Shown here: piece after piece, positions 13,234 through 20,975 of the stretch
Position numbering within the stretch: the stretch's first letter is position 1
Layout: every line of letters starts with the position of its first letter
Virus record (IMG/VR): IMGVR_UViG_3300033996_002978
Location: 1 to 23,949 of that record
Origin: a virus
DNA: 23,949 bases
Strand: one strand, 5' to 3'
Program-made: the position numbers and the translations under genes
Notes under the pieces: generated by a model
Told to the model about the DNA's origin: nothing
Database searches by the model: none
Seen by the model: only the letters and a program-made list of their open reading frames with translations

Positions 13234-14307
13234 ATGAACGACGTAGTTATAACAACAATAGGATTATCTAAGATAGCAGGAGCAACGGTAGAAGAACCTT
13301 TAATATTAGAGAGGTTTGCAGTAGGCGATGGTGGAGGTTCTGAAATTACATCCTCACAAGATATGACAAGTTTAGTTAATGAAAAGTATAGAGATTTAAT
13401 TAACTCTAAGTATTCAAATAATAATAATATTGTAGTTGAATGTGTTTTAAGGGGTAATGCTCTAATTGCAGAGGGTTTTTATTTAAGAGAGCTAGGTATA
13501 TTTGATGTTGATGAGGATTTAATAGCAATAGTTAAATTGCCAGAAAGTTATCGTCCACCACTAGAGGAAGGGCAAATAGTTACAGAGAATATTTTTAATA
13601 TAACTTTAAGAGTTGAAAATACAGAAAATATTCAAATAATGTTAGAGGAAACAGTATTTGCCACAACAGACGCACTGCAAAGGTTATTAGAAAGAGTTGA
13701 AATATTAGAAAATACTAATACTGCTCTTATGAAATCAAAAGTTGGTATAGATACTTGGTTTAATACTAATAACACCAATAAAGGAGAAAAACTATTAACC
13801 ATAGGCATTCAAACTTGGGGCTTAATGGAAGAGGGAAATTTTGTAAGTATTGAAGAGTTCCAAGATGCTTTTAAAAATTCTAAAGCAGTAGATAGAGGCG
13901 ATGGTACTTTCCAAGTACCAATAATGCATGATGGAACTATTAGAAATATAAAATCAGCAAATACAAGAGAATTAGGAAGCTTTGAGGCTGATGATTTAAA
14001 AGCACATGAACACGGCATGGCACACGATCATGATATGTGGCATGATCACGACATGAGTCATCAGCACGGCGAAAAAGGTTTTATAGGTTATAATAATGGA
14101 GATGGAGTGGGTATATCGTTTGATGGAGGTAGTAATAGAGGTTCTCAAACCGATAGGACTACTTGGGGAGGAAGAGATAGGACAGGAGGTTCTAGAGACA
14201 GAACTTCAGGAGCTTCTAAATCAGTCACTGATAATACAGGAGGAGCTGAAACACGCATGAAAAATACCGCAGGTCAATGGTACATGTTATTAAAAATAAA
14301 TATCTAA
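13234..14307 (+). CDS. Tail fibre (collar-type N-terminus, metal-binding HxH repeats)
   Basis: A 357-residue fibre. The N-terminal 150 residues are the baseplate-attachment domain of Mu/P2-like fibres: TTIGLSKIAGATVEEP, then FAVGDGGGS, and FYLRELGIFDVDEDLIAIV. A short coiled coil follows (LQRLLERVEILENTN, about 149-163). Residues 258-278 carry four HxH pairs at six-residue spacing. The last 80 residues are Gly/Arg/Thr-rich and end with TRMKNTAGQWYMLLKI, the usual closing motif of collar-like fibre tips. In known phage fibres such HxH sites bind iron in a trimer. It recognises the host surface. No fibre-assembly chaperone gene follows. Stop TAA is followed by TGA. Confidence 0.88.
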   Translation: MNDVVITTIGLSKIAGATVEEPLILERFAVGDGGGSEITSSQDMTSLVNEKYRDLINSKYSNNNNIVVECVLRGNALIAEGFYLRELGIFDVDEDLIAIVKLPESYRPPLEEGQIVTENIFNITLRVENTENIQIMLEETVFATTDALQRLLERVEILENTNTALMKSKVGIDTWFNTNNTNKGEKLLTIGIQTWGLMEEGNFVSIEEFQDAFKNSKAVDRGDGTFQVPIMHDGTIRNIKSANTRELGSFEADDLKAHEHGMAHDHDMWHDHDMSHQHGEKGFIGYNNGDGVGISFDGGSNRGSQTDRTTWGGRDRTGGSRDRTSGASKSVTDNTGGAETRMKNTAGQWYMLLKINI

Positions 14308-14333
14308 TGATAAAAATAGCGAGACAAAATTAA

Positions 14334-15497
14334 ATGACAGGATTTTTAAACGGAATAGAGATTATTGAAGTAGACACAGGCGGTAGAACAATAACTACAC
14401 CATCAACATCAGTAATAGGACTTGTGGGAACAATGTATGGCGTGGATGTAGAAGAAAAATTCCCACTAAATACTCCAGTGCTTGTTACCAAAATACAAGA
14501 TATAGAAGGAATGGATAGTGGAACAATTCCAGCTAGTTTGCGAGGAATTTATAATCAAGTTTCTGCCATCTGTGTAGTTGTGAGAATAATTGATGGAGAA
14601 GATATAACAGAGACAATCACAAATGCCAGTGGAGATATTGTAAGTTACAATGGAGTTTATGCTTTAATGCTTGCAGAAGCAAAGCTTAAAGTAAGGCCTA
14701 AAATATTGTTATGTCCATATTTATCTTCTATTTTAACTGATGATGATAAACCCAATTCTATTGTAAATAATTTAATAGATATAGCAGATAAATTAAGAGC
14801 AGTAGCAATAATAGATGGCACTAATACTACAAGGCAAGATGTTATAGACTTTGCAAGCAATATAAGTTCTAGCAGAGCTTATATTATAGATCCAACTTAT
14901 AAACCAACATTTAATTATACTCCAGCAACCGTGTCATCTTCTTCTCTTGTGGCTGGAGTAATTGCTAAAAATGATAATGAAAAAGGCTTTTGGTGCTCTC
15001 CAAGTAATACGGAAGTTAAAGGGATTGTAGGTTTAAGCAGACCAATCTCTTTTGCACTCTCAGATCCAACAACAGATAGCAATTTAATGAATGAAAATGG
15101 CGTAGGCACAATAATATTTAGCGGTGGTTGTTATAGAATATGGGGTAATCGTTCTCCAAGCCAAGATAGTAAGTGGCATTATATAAGTGTAAGAAGAACG
15201 GTAGATACAGTATATGATGCAATAGATAGTTCAATGTTGTGGGCATTAGGAAGACCATTTTCTAAGCAACTGTTTAGTGATATTCAAAACAATGTGCAAA
15301 CTTATATTAATACTTTAATTTCTCAAGGAGCACTACTTGGTGGAACTTGTTGGGTAGATATGGATGCAAATACTCAAGAAAGTTACAGTAGCGGACAGTT
15401 ATTAGTAGATTTTGATTTACTACCACCTAATCCACTTGAGAGATTAACATTTAGAGCAAGCTTAAATCAGTCATACGTAGAAGAATTATTCAAATAA
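14334..15497 (+). CDS. Contractile tail sheath protein
   Basis: A 387-residue sheath of the P2 FI / Mu gpL superfamily, of normal P2 size. It begins FLNGIEIIEVDTGGRTITTPSTSVIG-like, with the conserved VIGLVGTMYG (residues 24-33). The C-terminal third has YRIWGNRSPSQDSKWHYISVRR (about 263-284) and FRASLNQSYVEELF at the end, as in other sheaths. It surrounds the tail tube and contracts on infection. The gene is intact, unlike the tube gene that follows. Confidence 0.95.
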   Translation: MTGFLNGIEIIEVDTGGRTITTPSTSVIGLVGTMYGVDVEEKFPLNTPVLVTKIQDIEGMDSGTIPASLRGIYNQVSAICVVVRIIDGEDITETITNASGDIVSYNGVYALMLAEAKLKVRPKILLCPYLSSILTDDDKPNSIVNNLIDIADKLRAVAIIDGTNTTRQDVIDFASNISSSRAYIIDPTYKPTFNYTPATVSSSSLVAGVIAKNDNEKGFWCSPSNTEVKGIVGLSRPISFALSDPTTDSNLMNENGVGTIIFSGGCYRIWGNRSPSQDSKWHYISVRRTVDTVYDAIDSSMLWALGRPFSKQLFSDIQNNVQTYINTLISQGALLGGTCWVDMDANTQESYSSGQLLVDFDLLPPNPLERLTFRASLNQSYVEELFK

Positions 15498-15508
15498 AAT
15501 TTTAGTTT

Positions 15509-15589
15509 TTTAGTTTTATATGTTGTCGCTTAGTTATCTCGTGTAGCTTTACTACACTTCATACCACTCTCCTAATATAAAACTAAAAC
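15509..15589. repeat. Palindromic element, family A copy 2
   Basis: The outer arms TTTTAGTTTTATAT (15509-15522) and ATATAAAACTAAAA (15576-15589) are a perfect 14-bp inverted repeat. An inner hairpin is GTGTAG/CTACAC (15542-15547 with 15553-15558). The interior aligns with the 9561-9651 element. It sits between the sheath and tube genes. Confidence 0.55.
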
Positions 15590-15646
15590 TCTTAAAATTT
15601 AGTGATATAACATTTCAAAAAATATTATAAGAAAGAGGATGCACAA

Positions 15647-16168
15647 ATGGGAATAAATACAATACCAAAAATACTAAAAGATTTTGCAGTATATATAGAT
15701 GGAACAAGATACGCAGGGCAAGTTAGTGAAATAGAATTACCAAAAATCACAATAAAAAAAGAGGATTATAGGGTTGGTTACATGAATGTCCCAATTACTA
15801 TGGGACTTTAGCCAATGGAATGCACAATAACAATGGTAGAGCAGGTAAAAGCTGTATTTTTACTAATGGGAATGCTAAATAGTGCAACAGGAAACTTAGT
15901 ATCTTTTAGAGGTTATCAAGAAGGAGAAGGAGGTTTAATAAATAATAACTCAATAGAAATACAAATGCGTGGAGTATTTACCGAGTACGATATGGGAAGT
16001 GCTAAAAGAGGCGATATGCCAAGTTATAAACTAAAAATATCATTACAACAATGCATTTATAAACAAGATAGAATACCACTAATAACAATAGATCCATATA
16101 CAAATACATTTATGGTAGGGGTAGTAGATCAGTTATTGGCAACAAAGAAAGCGTTAGGAATTATTTAA
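15647..16168 (+). pseudogene. Tail tube protein with an in-frame TAG at codon 55
   Basis: The start ATG at 15647 follows GAGGATG. The frame is open for 54 codons, then TAG (15809-15811), then open in the same frame to TAATAA at 16166. Together it is 173 residues, the size of P2 FII-type tube proteins. Before the stop: IPKILKDFAVYIDGTRYAGQ, then VGYMNVPITMGL. After it: PMECTITMVEQVKAVFLLMG, then EIQMRGVFTEYDMG. Both halves belong to one family and the TAG falls inside the conserved 'apv..dlGme.lea' region. Gln (CAG) would fit well. It is a nonsense mutation, a readthrough codon or, less likely, a sequencing error. Restart at the ATG 15815 would make a tube lacking its N-terminus. Confidence 0.85.
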
Positions 16169-16397
16169 TAATAAGGGTAAATACAACACCCATTAGTGTT
16201 GCAATAAAAGCACCTATTACAGTTACATTAAGAGTGATAAGTATATTCATTTTAGTTTCTAATCTATCAACTTTATTCTCTAAGGCTGTAACAGTTTTAG
16301 TAGCTTCGGCTACCTCACTGCTTGCTTCTTTTGCGGTTTGTTCAGGTACACCAGCTTTTTTTAAAGCTTCGAATAAACCTGCTGAAATAATAGTCAT
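16161..16397 (-). CDS. Reverse-strand coiled-coil plus membrane-anchor protein (moron)
   Basis: A 78-residue protein from the ATG at 16397, which has a GAGG site nine bases ahead. It starts MTIISAGLFEALKKAGVPEQ, followed by a coiled coil, TALENKVDRLETKMN (about residues 37-51), and one C-terminal membrane segment (about 54-77). This architecture is that of DUF1640-like or XhlA-like small proteins. XhlA-type proteins act in lysis, so a lysis role is possible but unproven. It lies against the operon, overlaps the end of the tail tube gene by eight bases, and has its own promoter (16431-16459): a typical moron. Confidence 0.75.
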   Translation of the reverse strand: MTIISAGLFEALKKAGVPEQTAKEASSEVAEATKTVTALENKVDRLETKMNILITLNVTVIGAFIATLMGVVFTLIIK

Positions 16398-16430
16398 AAT
16401 AAACAACCTCAATAATTAACTTATAACAAT

Positions 16431-16459
16431 AATATAGTATTAAAAGTAAATAAATACAA
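16431..16459 (-). promoter_or_regulatory. Promoter of the reverse-strand coiled-coil gene
   Basis: On the reverse strand TTGTAT (16459-16454) and TATATT (16436-16431) are spaced by 17 bases, about 34 bases before the start codon. Confidence 0.6.
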
Positions 16460-16482
16460 GCAGTTAACATAAAGGAGCAATA

Positions 16483-16851
16483 ATGATACAAAAAGAAATA
16501 ACATTAAAAAGTCCAGTAATTCTTTGTACAAAAGAAGATGGTGCTACATCTGAAACTAATAAAATTAGCTTAAGAGAACCAACAGCAGGAGATTTAAGGG
16601 GTTTATCTTTAAAAACATTATTATCAGATAATACAACGAATGATTGGGTAATTTTCTTAAATAGAATATCAAGCCCTAAAATACCACTTGCAAGTTTTGA
16701 TATAATGACAGCTAGTGATTTTGTAAGTTTAGTTTTTGCAGTTACACAAATATTAAATGGTGTAGAGGAAGAAACCAAAAAGGAAGATGAAGACGGTTTT
16801 AGCGGTGAAAATAAAGGAAAAAAGTTAGTAAATCCTACCCAAGCGATATAG
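16483..16851 (+). CDS. Tail assembly chaperone, short form (Mu gp41 type)
   Basis: A 122-residue protein of the Mu gp41-like tail chaperone family: EITLKSPVILC at the start and then SLREPTAGDLRGLSL (residues 29-43), the diagnostic 'LREPT.GDL' motif. These chaperones coat the tape measure during tail assembly. It ends at TAG (16849-16851), nine codons after the slippery sequence A AAA AAG at 16818-16824. It follows AAAGGAGCAATA, a good ribosome site. Confidence 0.88.
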   Translation: MIQKEITLKSPVILCTKEDGATSETNKISLREPTAGDLRGLSLKTLLSDNTTNDWVIFLNRISSPKIPLASFDIMTASDFVSLVFAVTQILNGVEEETKKEDEDGFSGENKGKKLVNPTQAI

Positions 16852-16976
16852 AAGAAGCCCTAGCAAATTTAGCAATGCATTTTCATTGGCAACCAAGTGA
16901 ACTATGGAAGCTAACATTAAGTGATATTGTAATGTGGCACGATTTATTGTTGGAGAGGGTAAAACCGCAGAATTAA
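16483..16976 (+). CDS. Tail chaperone long form by -1 ribosomal frameshift (E+E' type)
   Basis: A AAA AAG at 16818-16824 is the classic -1 slippery heptamer and is in the correct register (GGA AAA AAG). Slipping after AAG makes the next codon GTT at 16824, and the frame then stays open to TAA at 16974-16976. This adds 50 residues: KSYPSDIEEALANLAMHFHW, then QPSELWKLTLSDIVMWHDLL, the typical P2 gpE'-like extension. The total is 164 residues. The second frame has no start codon or ribosome site of its own that would include its conserved first part. Frameshifting in this gene pair is established for lambda (G/GT) and P2 (E/E+E'). Confidence 0.85.
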
Positions 16977-16977
16977 A

Positions 16978-17020
16978 TTACTGCATAGCAGTAAACTTGG
17001 TTCTAATGAGCAAAGCGAAT
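16978..17020 (+). repeat. Palindromic element, family B copy 2
   Basis: TTACTGC-ATA-GCAGTAA is a perfect 7-bp hairpin starting one base after the chaperone stop. AAACTTGG (16993-17000) and ATGAGCAAAGCGAA follow. The order matches 11254-11290. Confidence 0.4.
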
Positions 17021-17034
17021 TAAAGAGTAATTAA

Positions 17035-17373
17035 TTAGTAAGGAGGTTGGTAGTTACTATTCATATATATGGCAGTTATAATAAAAATTATTACAAAACC
17101 AAATATTATAGCAGGAGTTAGTGTACTTGAAAGAGGGTTATAACCTTTAATTAACATATATTTTCTTAAAGAAAGATAATTTAAAAACACCGTTAGTATG
17201 AAAGCTATGTAACTTCCAATTTCACCATATCCAACTAGGTAAAAAGGAATAAATATTATTAACCCAAGTATAAGATAAACAATAGAAGATATAACAAGAC
17301 CAACCATTAAACCAAAAGTAGTATAAATTGAGTTTATTGAACTAAAAAAGGTTGAATTTTGTTCTTTCATCAT
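17035..17373 (-). CDS. Reverse-strand small membrane protein (moron)
   Basis: A 112-residue protein from the ATG at 17373, first of two adjacent Met codons. It has three hydrophobic segments, roughly residues 16-48 (long, perhaps two passes: GLVISSIVYLILGLIIFIPF), 54-71 (YIAFILTVFLNYL) and 86-106 (IIFGFVIIFIITAIYM), and a short YQPPY end. I recognise no family. It could be a holin-like or superinfection-exclusion protein, as morons often are; neither is shown. A promoter lies so close that the message would have almost no leader, and no ribosome site is seen. It sits opposite to the tail operon between chaperone and tape-measure genes. Confidence 0.65.
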   Translation of the reverse strand: MMKEQNSTFFSSINSIYTTFGLMVGLVISSIVYLILGLIIFIPFYLVGYGEIGSYIAFILTVFLNYLSLRKYMLIKGYNPLSSTLTPAIIFGFVIIFIITAIYMNSNYQPPY

Positions 17374-17379
17374 AATATA

Positions 17380-17409
17380 AGTATAAACACGCAGTGTAAC
17401 AAAGTGCAA
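17380..17409 (-). promoter_or_regulatory. Promoter of the reverse-strand membrane gene
   Basis: On the reverse strand TTGCAC (17409-17404) and TATACT (17385-17380) are spaced by 18 bases. The start codon is six bases after the -10 box, which implies a leaderless transcript or a later start. Confidence 0.5.
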
Positions 17410-17472
17410 CAAAAAAATAATAAATCGCAAGGCGATAAAACTACGTGCTCAGGAGAGTAGCGAGGAAGACAG

Positions 17473-19236
17473 ATGGCACAGCTAAAAACAAGTATTTTAT
17501 TAGAATTGCAAGATAAGTTCTCTCGGTCGTTTAAAGAGTTAGAGAAATCTTTAGTTAATACAAAAACTAAGGGTGGAGAACTTGCAAAATCTATATCTAA
17601 AACCTCAAAGGAGCTAGTTGGTGGTGGTAACCAATTTAAAAATTACAATAAAGAGGTTAAAAATACTGAAAGCTCTTTTAAAGATTTATCAGAAACTATG
17701 GCTCAAGGTTTTGGTGCTTTAAAAATAGGAAGCATGATAAAAAACCAACTAGCCGAGGCTGGTAATAGGCAAATGTTGGGTATTAAGTTATCCACAGTTA
17801 TTGGAGATAACGATCAAAAAGAGTTTGAAGACTATTTTAAACAAGTGGAAGCAACTGGAATAGCTAGCTTTCAAGAAATAGTAGATACAGGATATAATCT
17901 TTTAAGTGTAGGCTTAAATGGTAATCAAGCTAAATTGGGTGCTAAAAATGTAATAGATGTTGCCACAGTTACAGGTGGACAAGCAGACCTTGTGGCATCA
18001 ACAATGGCAACGGCAAGTAAAAACTTTAATATGGATATGGCAAGAGTTGGTGATATTCTTGCTAAAACCCAGCTTAAGTTTCAGTTTGCTAATTTTGGAC
18101 AGCTTGGAGCAGGCTTTGATATGGTAGGATCCTCCGCAAGTGCAATAAAATTACCTTTGGAGCAAACAGCGACCGCATTGGGTATGTTAAATGATGCTGG
18201 TATAACAGGGTCAAGTGCAGGAACGGCCTTAAATGCAGTGTTAAGGCAGATGAATGTTGCAAGTAAAAAGCTAGGAGTAGATATAACAAGAAGTGCCGAT
18301 GGTAGTTTAGATTTGGTTGAGTTTTTAAAGCAAATAGATAGTAAAACTAAGGGTTTCAATTTAGATCAAAAAGCAGCAATATTTCAAGAGATATTTGGAG
18401 ATGAAGGTAAAAGAGGTTTGCTACCATTAATTGCTAATTTAGATAAAATGTCTGCAAATTTAGAAGATGTTACTAAAAACTCAAAGGGTATAACAAATCA
18501 AGAGGTAGCTAAATATTACGAAGCCTACAATACAAAGGTAGCAAAATTTAGCAATACATTATCGCAACTTGCAGGCACGATTGGTAATTTATTGCTTCCT
18601 ATTGTAGGTAGTTTATTGGATGTTTTTTCTCAAGTTATTCAAGGGTTAGATTATGCTATTACTAAATTTCCAGCTTTAGGATATGCATTCTTGGGTGTAG
18701 CTGGTGCTATAGGCGTATTTATGGGAGTAATGGCTTTTGCTAAAGTGCTTAGGTTCTTCTTCGCTTTAACTCAACTTTCTGCTATTTTGCCAATATTAAG
18801 AACTGCGATTATGTTTACCACAGGTGCAATAAGGGCAATGACACTAGCAATGGTTAGTAATCCAATAGGAGCATTAATTTTTGTCTTAACAACAGGAGCG
18901 GTTTTACTAATTACTTATTGGAGCGAGGTTAAAGAATTTTTTGTAGGTTTTTTTGATTGGCTATCTAACAATGGATTTTTTAAGATGATGGATAAGGGAA
19001 TATCCGTTGCAAAGAGCTTATTTAGTAGTAGCTAGACTAAGGTAGCGGTTAGTAACGATGGAGTTAATAAAATAAAAGAGGCTAGTATGATTGGTGGTAG
19101 TAGTTCTACTTCTTCAAATAATAATAACCAAACTTATAATATAAATGTTACGGGTAGTCAAAATCCAGTAGATACAGCAAAGCAGATGAGTCGTGAATTG
19201 GCAAAGGCAGAACAGCTTTCTATGGTAGGAGGTTAA
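17473..19236 (+). pseudogene. Tail tape-measure protein with an in-frame TAG at codon 521
   Basis: Starts at ATG after GGAAGACAG. The first 520 codons give an N-terminal coiled-coil part (FSRSFKELEKSLVNTKTKG), a TP901-type core (about residues 110-310, with TGGQADLVASTMATASKNFN and ALGMLNDAGITGSSAGTALN), and hydrophobic stretches from about 390 to 480. TAG at 19033-19035 interrupts it. The same frame continues for 66 codons with TYNINVTGSQNPVDTAKQM and ends in TAA; this is a normal tape-measure C-terminus, giving 587 positions in all, about Mu size. An ATG at 19087 with AGAGG ahead could start the tail piece separately. The tape measure sets tail length, so loss of the end should matter for assembly. 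Nonsense mutation or readthrough. Confidence 0.85.
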
Positions 19237-19338
19237 TAATTAAGCTTTTAAATTCTTTGATTATGTAAGGAAAAATATGCAGAAAAACAATCATGAAACC
19301 GTAGCGAAGCGTAGGTCCGTGATCAAATAGGAGAGAAT

Positions 19339-19794
19339 ATGAACAATCACGAAAAGCAATTACTATTAAAAGGAATAAAAAGCGGTTTTAGTTTCCAGTT
19401 CTCTGTTGATAAGAACGATTTATATATAAATAGTTTATCACAAGAAATTAGCTATGGCTGGGAAACACCTAGTGAAGAAGGTAAATCAATATTTGCAAAA
19501 CCTATTACTCAAGTAGCCTTTAATAGTAGTAAAACTACCCATGATATTACTTTAAATGGTTTTGTTTATATAAATACAGAAATAGGTTGTGGGCTTGATA
19601 ATTTTACTAAATTTAAAGAAATTTGTAATAAAGGTGAAACTTGGTATCTGATAGATAACAAGGGCAATAAGCTAAAAGGTGGAGGCAAGGGAATATGGTA
19701 TGTAAAAGGCATTTCAATAAATTCTAGTGATTTTATAACTGGAATAAATGCACTAAAGATTAGTTTTAGTATAACGATTAATAAATATAGTTAA
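19339..19794 (+). CDS. Tail protein U (P2 gpU type)
   Basis: A 151-residue protein in the U-X-D order of P2. It shows ISYGWETPSEEGK near residue 37, an ITLNGFVY strand (about 74-81) and GIWYVKGISINSSDF toward the end, the pattern of the GpU family. It is placed at the tail tip or baseplate centre. The ATG follows AGGAGAG. The 102 bases before it hold a short GC-richer segment (CGTAGCGAAGCGTAGG) flanked by ATCATG/CGTGAT. Confidence 0.88.
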   Translation: MNNHEKQLLLKGIKSGFSFQFSVDKNDLYINSLSQEISYGWETPSEEGKSIFAKPITQVAFNSSKTTHDITLNGFVYINTEIGCGLDNFTKFKEICNKGETWYLIDNKGNKLKGGGKGIWYVKGISINSSDFITGINALKISFSITINKYS

Positions 19795-19799
19795 GAGAT

Positions 19800-20003
19800 A
19801 TGCAATATATAGTAAAAAGAATAGATGAAACGCTTGATGAGATAGTTTATAGAAACTATGGCTCATCATTTAGTTATGTAGAATTAGTATTACAAACTAA
19901 TATATTTTTGTATGAACAAGGAATTTACTTAAAACAGGGCTTAGTTATTGAATTACCAGAAGTTAAAAAGGAAGCACAAGGTAGGGTAACTTTATGGAGT
20001 TAA
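19800..20003 (+). CDS. Tail protein X (LysM-like hub protein)
   Basis: A 67-residue protein of the P2 gpX family. It has ETLDEIVYRNYG (residues 9-20), VELVLQTN and then GLVIELPE near residue 52, as in LysM-like tail X proteins, and ends TLWS. It helps assemble the baseplate hub. Its end overlaps gene D by 10 bases, a translationally coupled arrangement. Confidence 0.93.
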   Translation: MQYIVKRIDETLDEIVYRNYGSSFSYVELVLQTNIFLYEQGIYLKQGLVIELPEVKKEAQGRVTLWS

Positions 20004-20914
20004 AGTATCAAGTATATATAAACAATCAACTTAGTGAGTTAGCAACAGAAAAGCTAATGAATTTTGCAATTGAAGATAATAGTGGACTGCAATTAGACAG
20101 CTTAGATTTAAGTATAAATAATGCAGATGATAGTATCAGTATTCCAAGCACTAATTCAATAATTGAAATAGCAATAGGCTATGATGATAATCTATATAAA
20201 ATGGGTAAGTTTGTTGCTCAAAATATAAATGCAACTAGTAGTGTTATTTCTATAAAAGCTATTTCACAAGATTTAACTAAGGGCAGAATAAAACAAAATA
20301 GGGTATTTAAACAAAAAACATTAGATGATGTATTAAAAACCTTAGCTAGTGATTTAAGTTTAACTCTGCAATTAGACAATAACCTCAAAACTAAGCAAGT
20401 AGATTATTATCTCCAAGAAAACAAAAGTAGCCTTGAAATACTAGCAGAGCTAAGTGAAATATTCTATTCCATAGCTAATATTAAAGATAATAACCTTGTA
20501 TTTATTTCTAAGGAAAATACAAAATCTATAGAAATACAAGAAGAAGAGATTATTAGTATAACAAAGCAAGATATTAATTCTAAATATTACAACGGAGTTA
20601 TTTATAATTCTTGGAATACAAAGACAGCAAAACTAGAAAGCACAAAACTAGGAGCAGAGCCATATTTAATACTGCAAATGGCGGTAGATGAGAGTTTAAA
20701 GAATAGTTATATCAACTCTAAGTACAAAGAAATCCAAGAAAAACAATATATAAATTTAAGCTTAAAGGGAAACCCAAACTTGCAAGCAGGTTTTAGTTTT
20801 AGCTTAAAAGAAGCAGAAAATTACAGCCAATTCAATGGAAAATATAGAATAGAAAAAGTAACACATAGGTATGACAATACTTATGTTACAAGTATTTTAG
20901 TAGTTAATATATAA
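19994..20914 (+). CDS. Late control / hub protein D
   Basis: A 306-residue protein of the P2 gpD / Mu gp44-like hub family. Marks are LDLSINNADDSISIPSTNS (residues 38-50 area), MGKFVAQNINATSS, TKGRIKQNRVFKQKTLDDVL (about 95-114) and AGFSFSLKEAEN with HRYDN near the end. In contractile tails this protein forms the hub between tube and spike. ATG start, overlapping gene X. It closes the recognisable morphogenesis operon. Confidence 0.92.
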   Translation: MELKYQVYINNQLSELATEKLMNFAIEDNSGLQLDSLDLSINNADDSISIPSTNSIIEIAIGYDDNLYKMGKFVAQNINATSSVISIKAISQDLTKGRIKQNRVFKQKTLDDVLKTLASDLSLTLQLDNNLKTKQVDYYLQENKSSLEILAELSEIFYSIANIKDNNLVFISKENTKSIEIQEEEIISITKQDINSKYYNGVIYNSWNTKTAKLESTKLGAEPYLILQMAVDESLKNSYINSKYKEIQEKQYINLSLKGNPNLQAGFSFSLKEAENYSQFNGKYRIEKVTHRYDNTYVTSILVVNI

Positions 20915-20975
20915 AATTAATTGTTATTAAACAGAGCCCCTAGAGAGCCTAACATTGTCAACAAAAGGAGAAATA

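Noticed and set aside
13234-14307. Diversity-generating retroelement target or Gin-type invertible fibre segment
   Set aside because: No reverse transcriptase, template repeat, invertase or second crossover site in the window.
16234-16419. Forward open frame across the reverse-strand coiled-coil gene
   Set aside because: Shadow; the reverse gene has a promoter, ribosome site and a sensible protein architecture.
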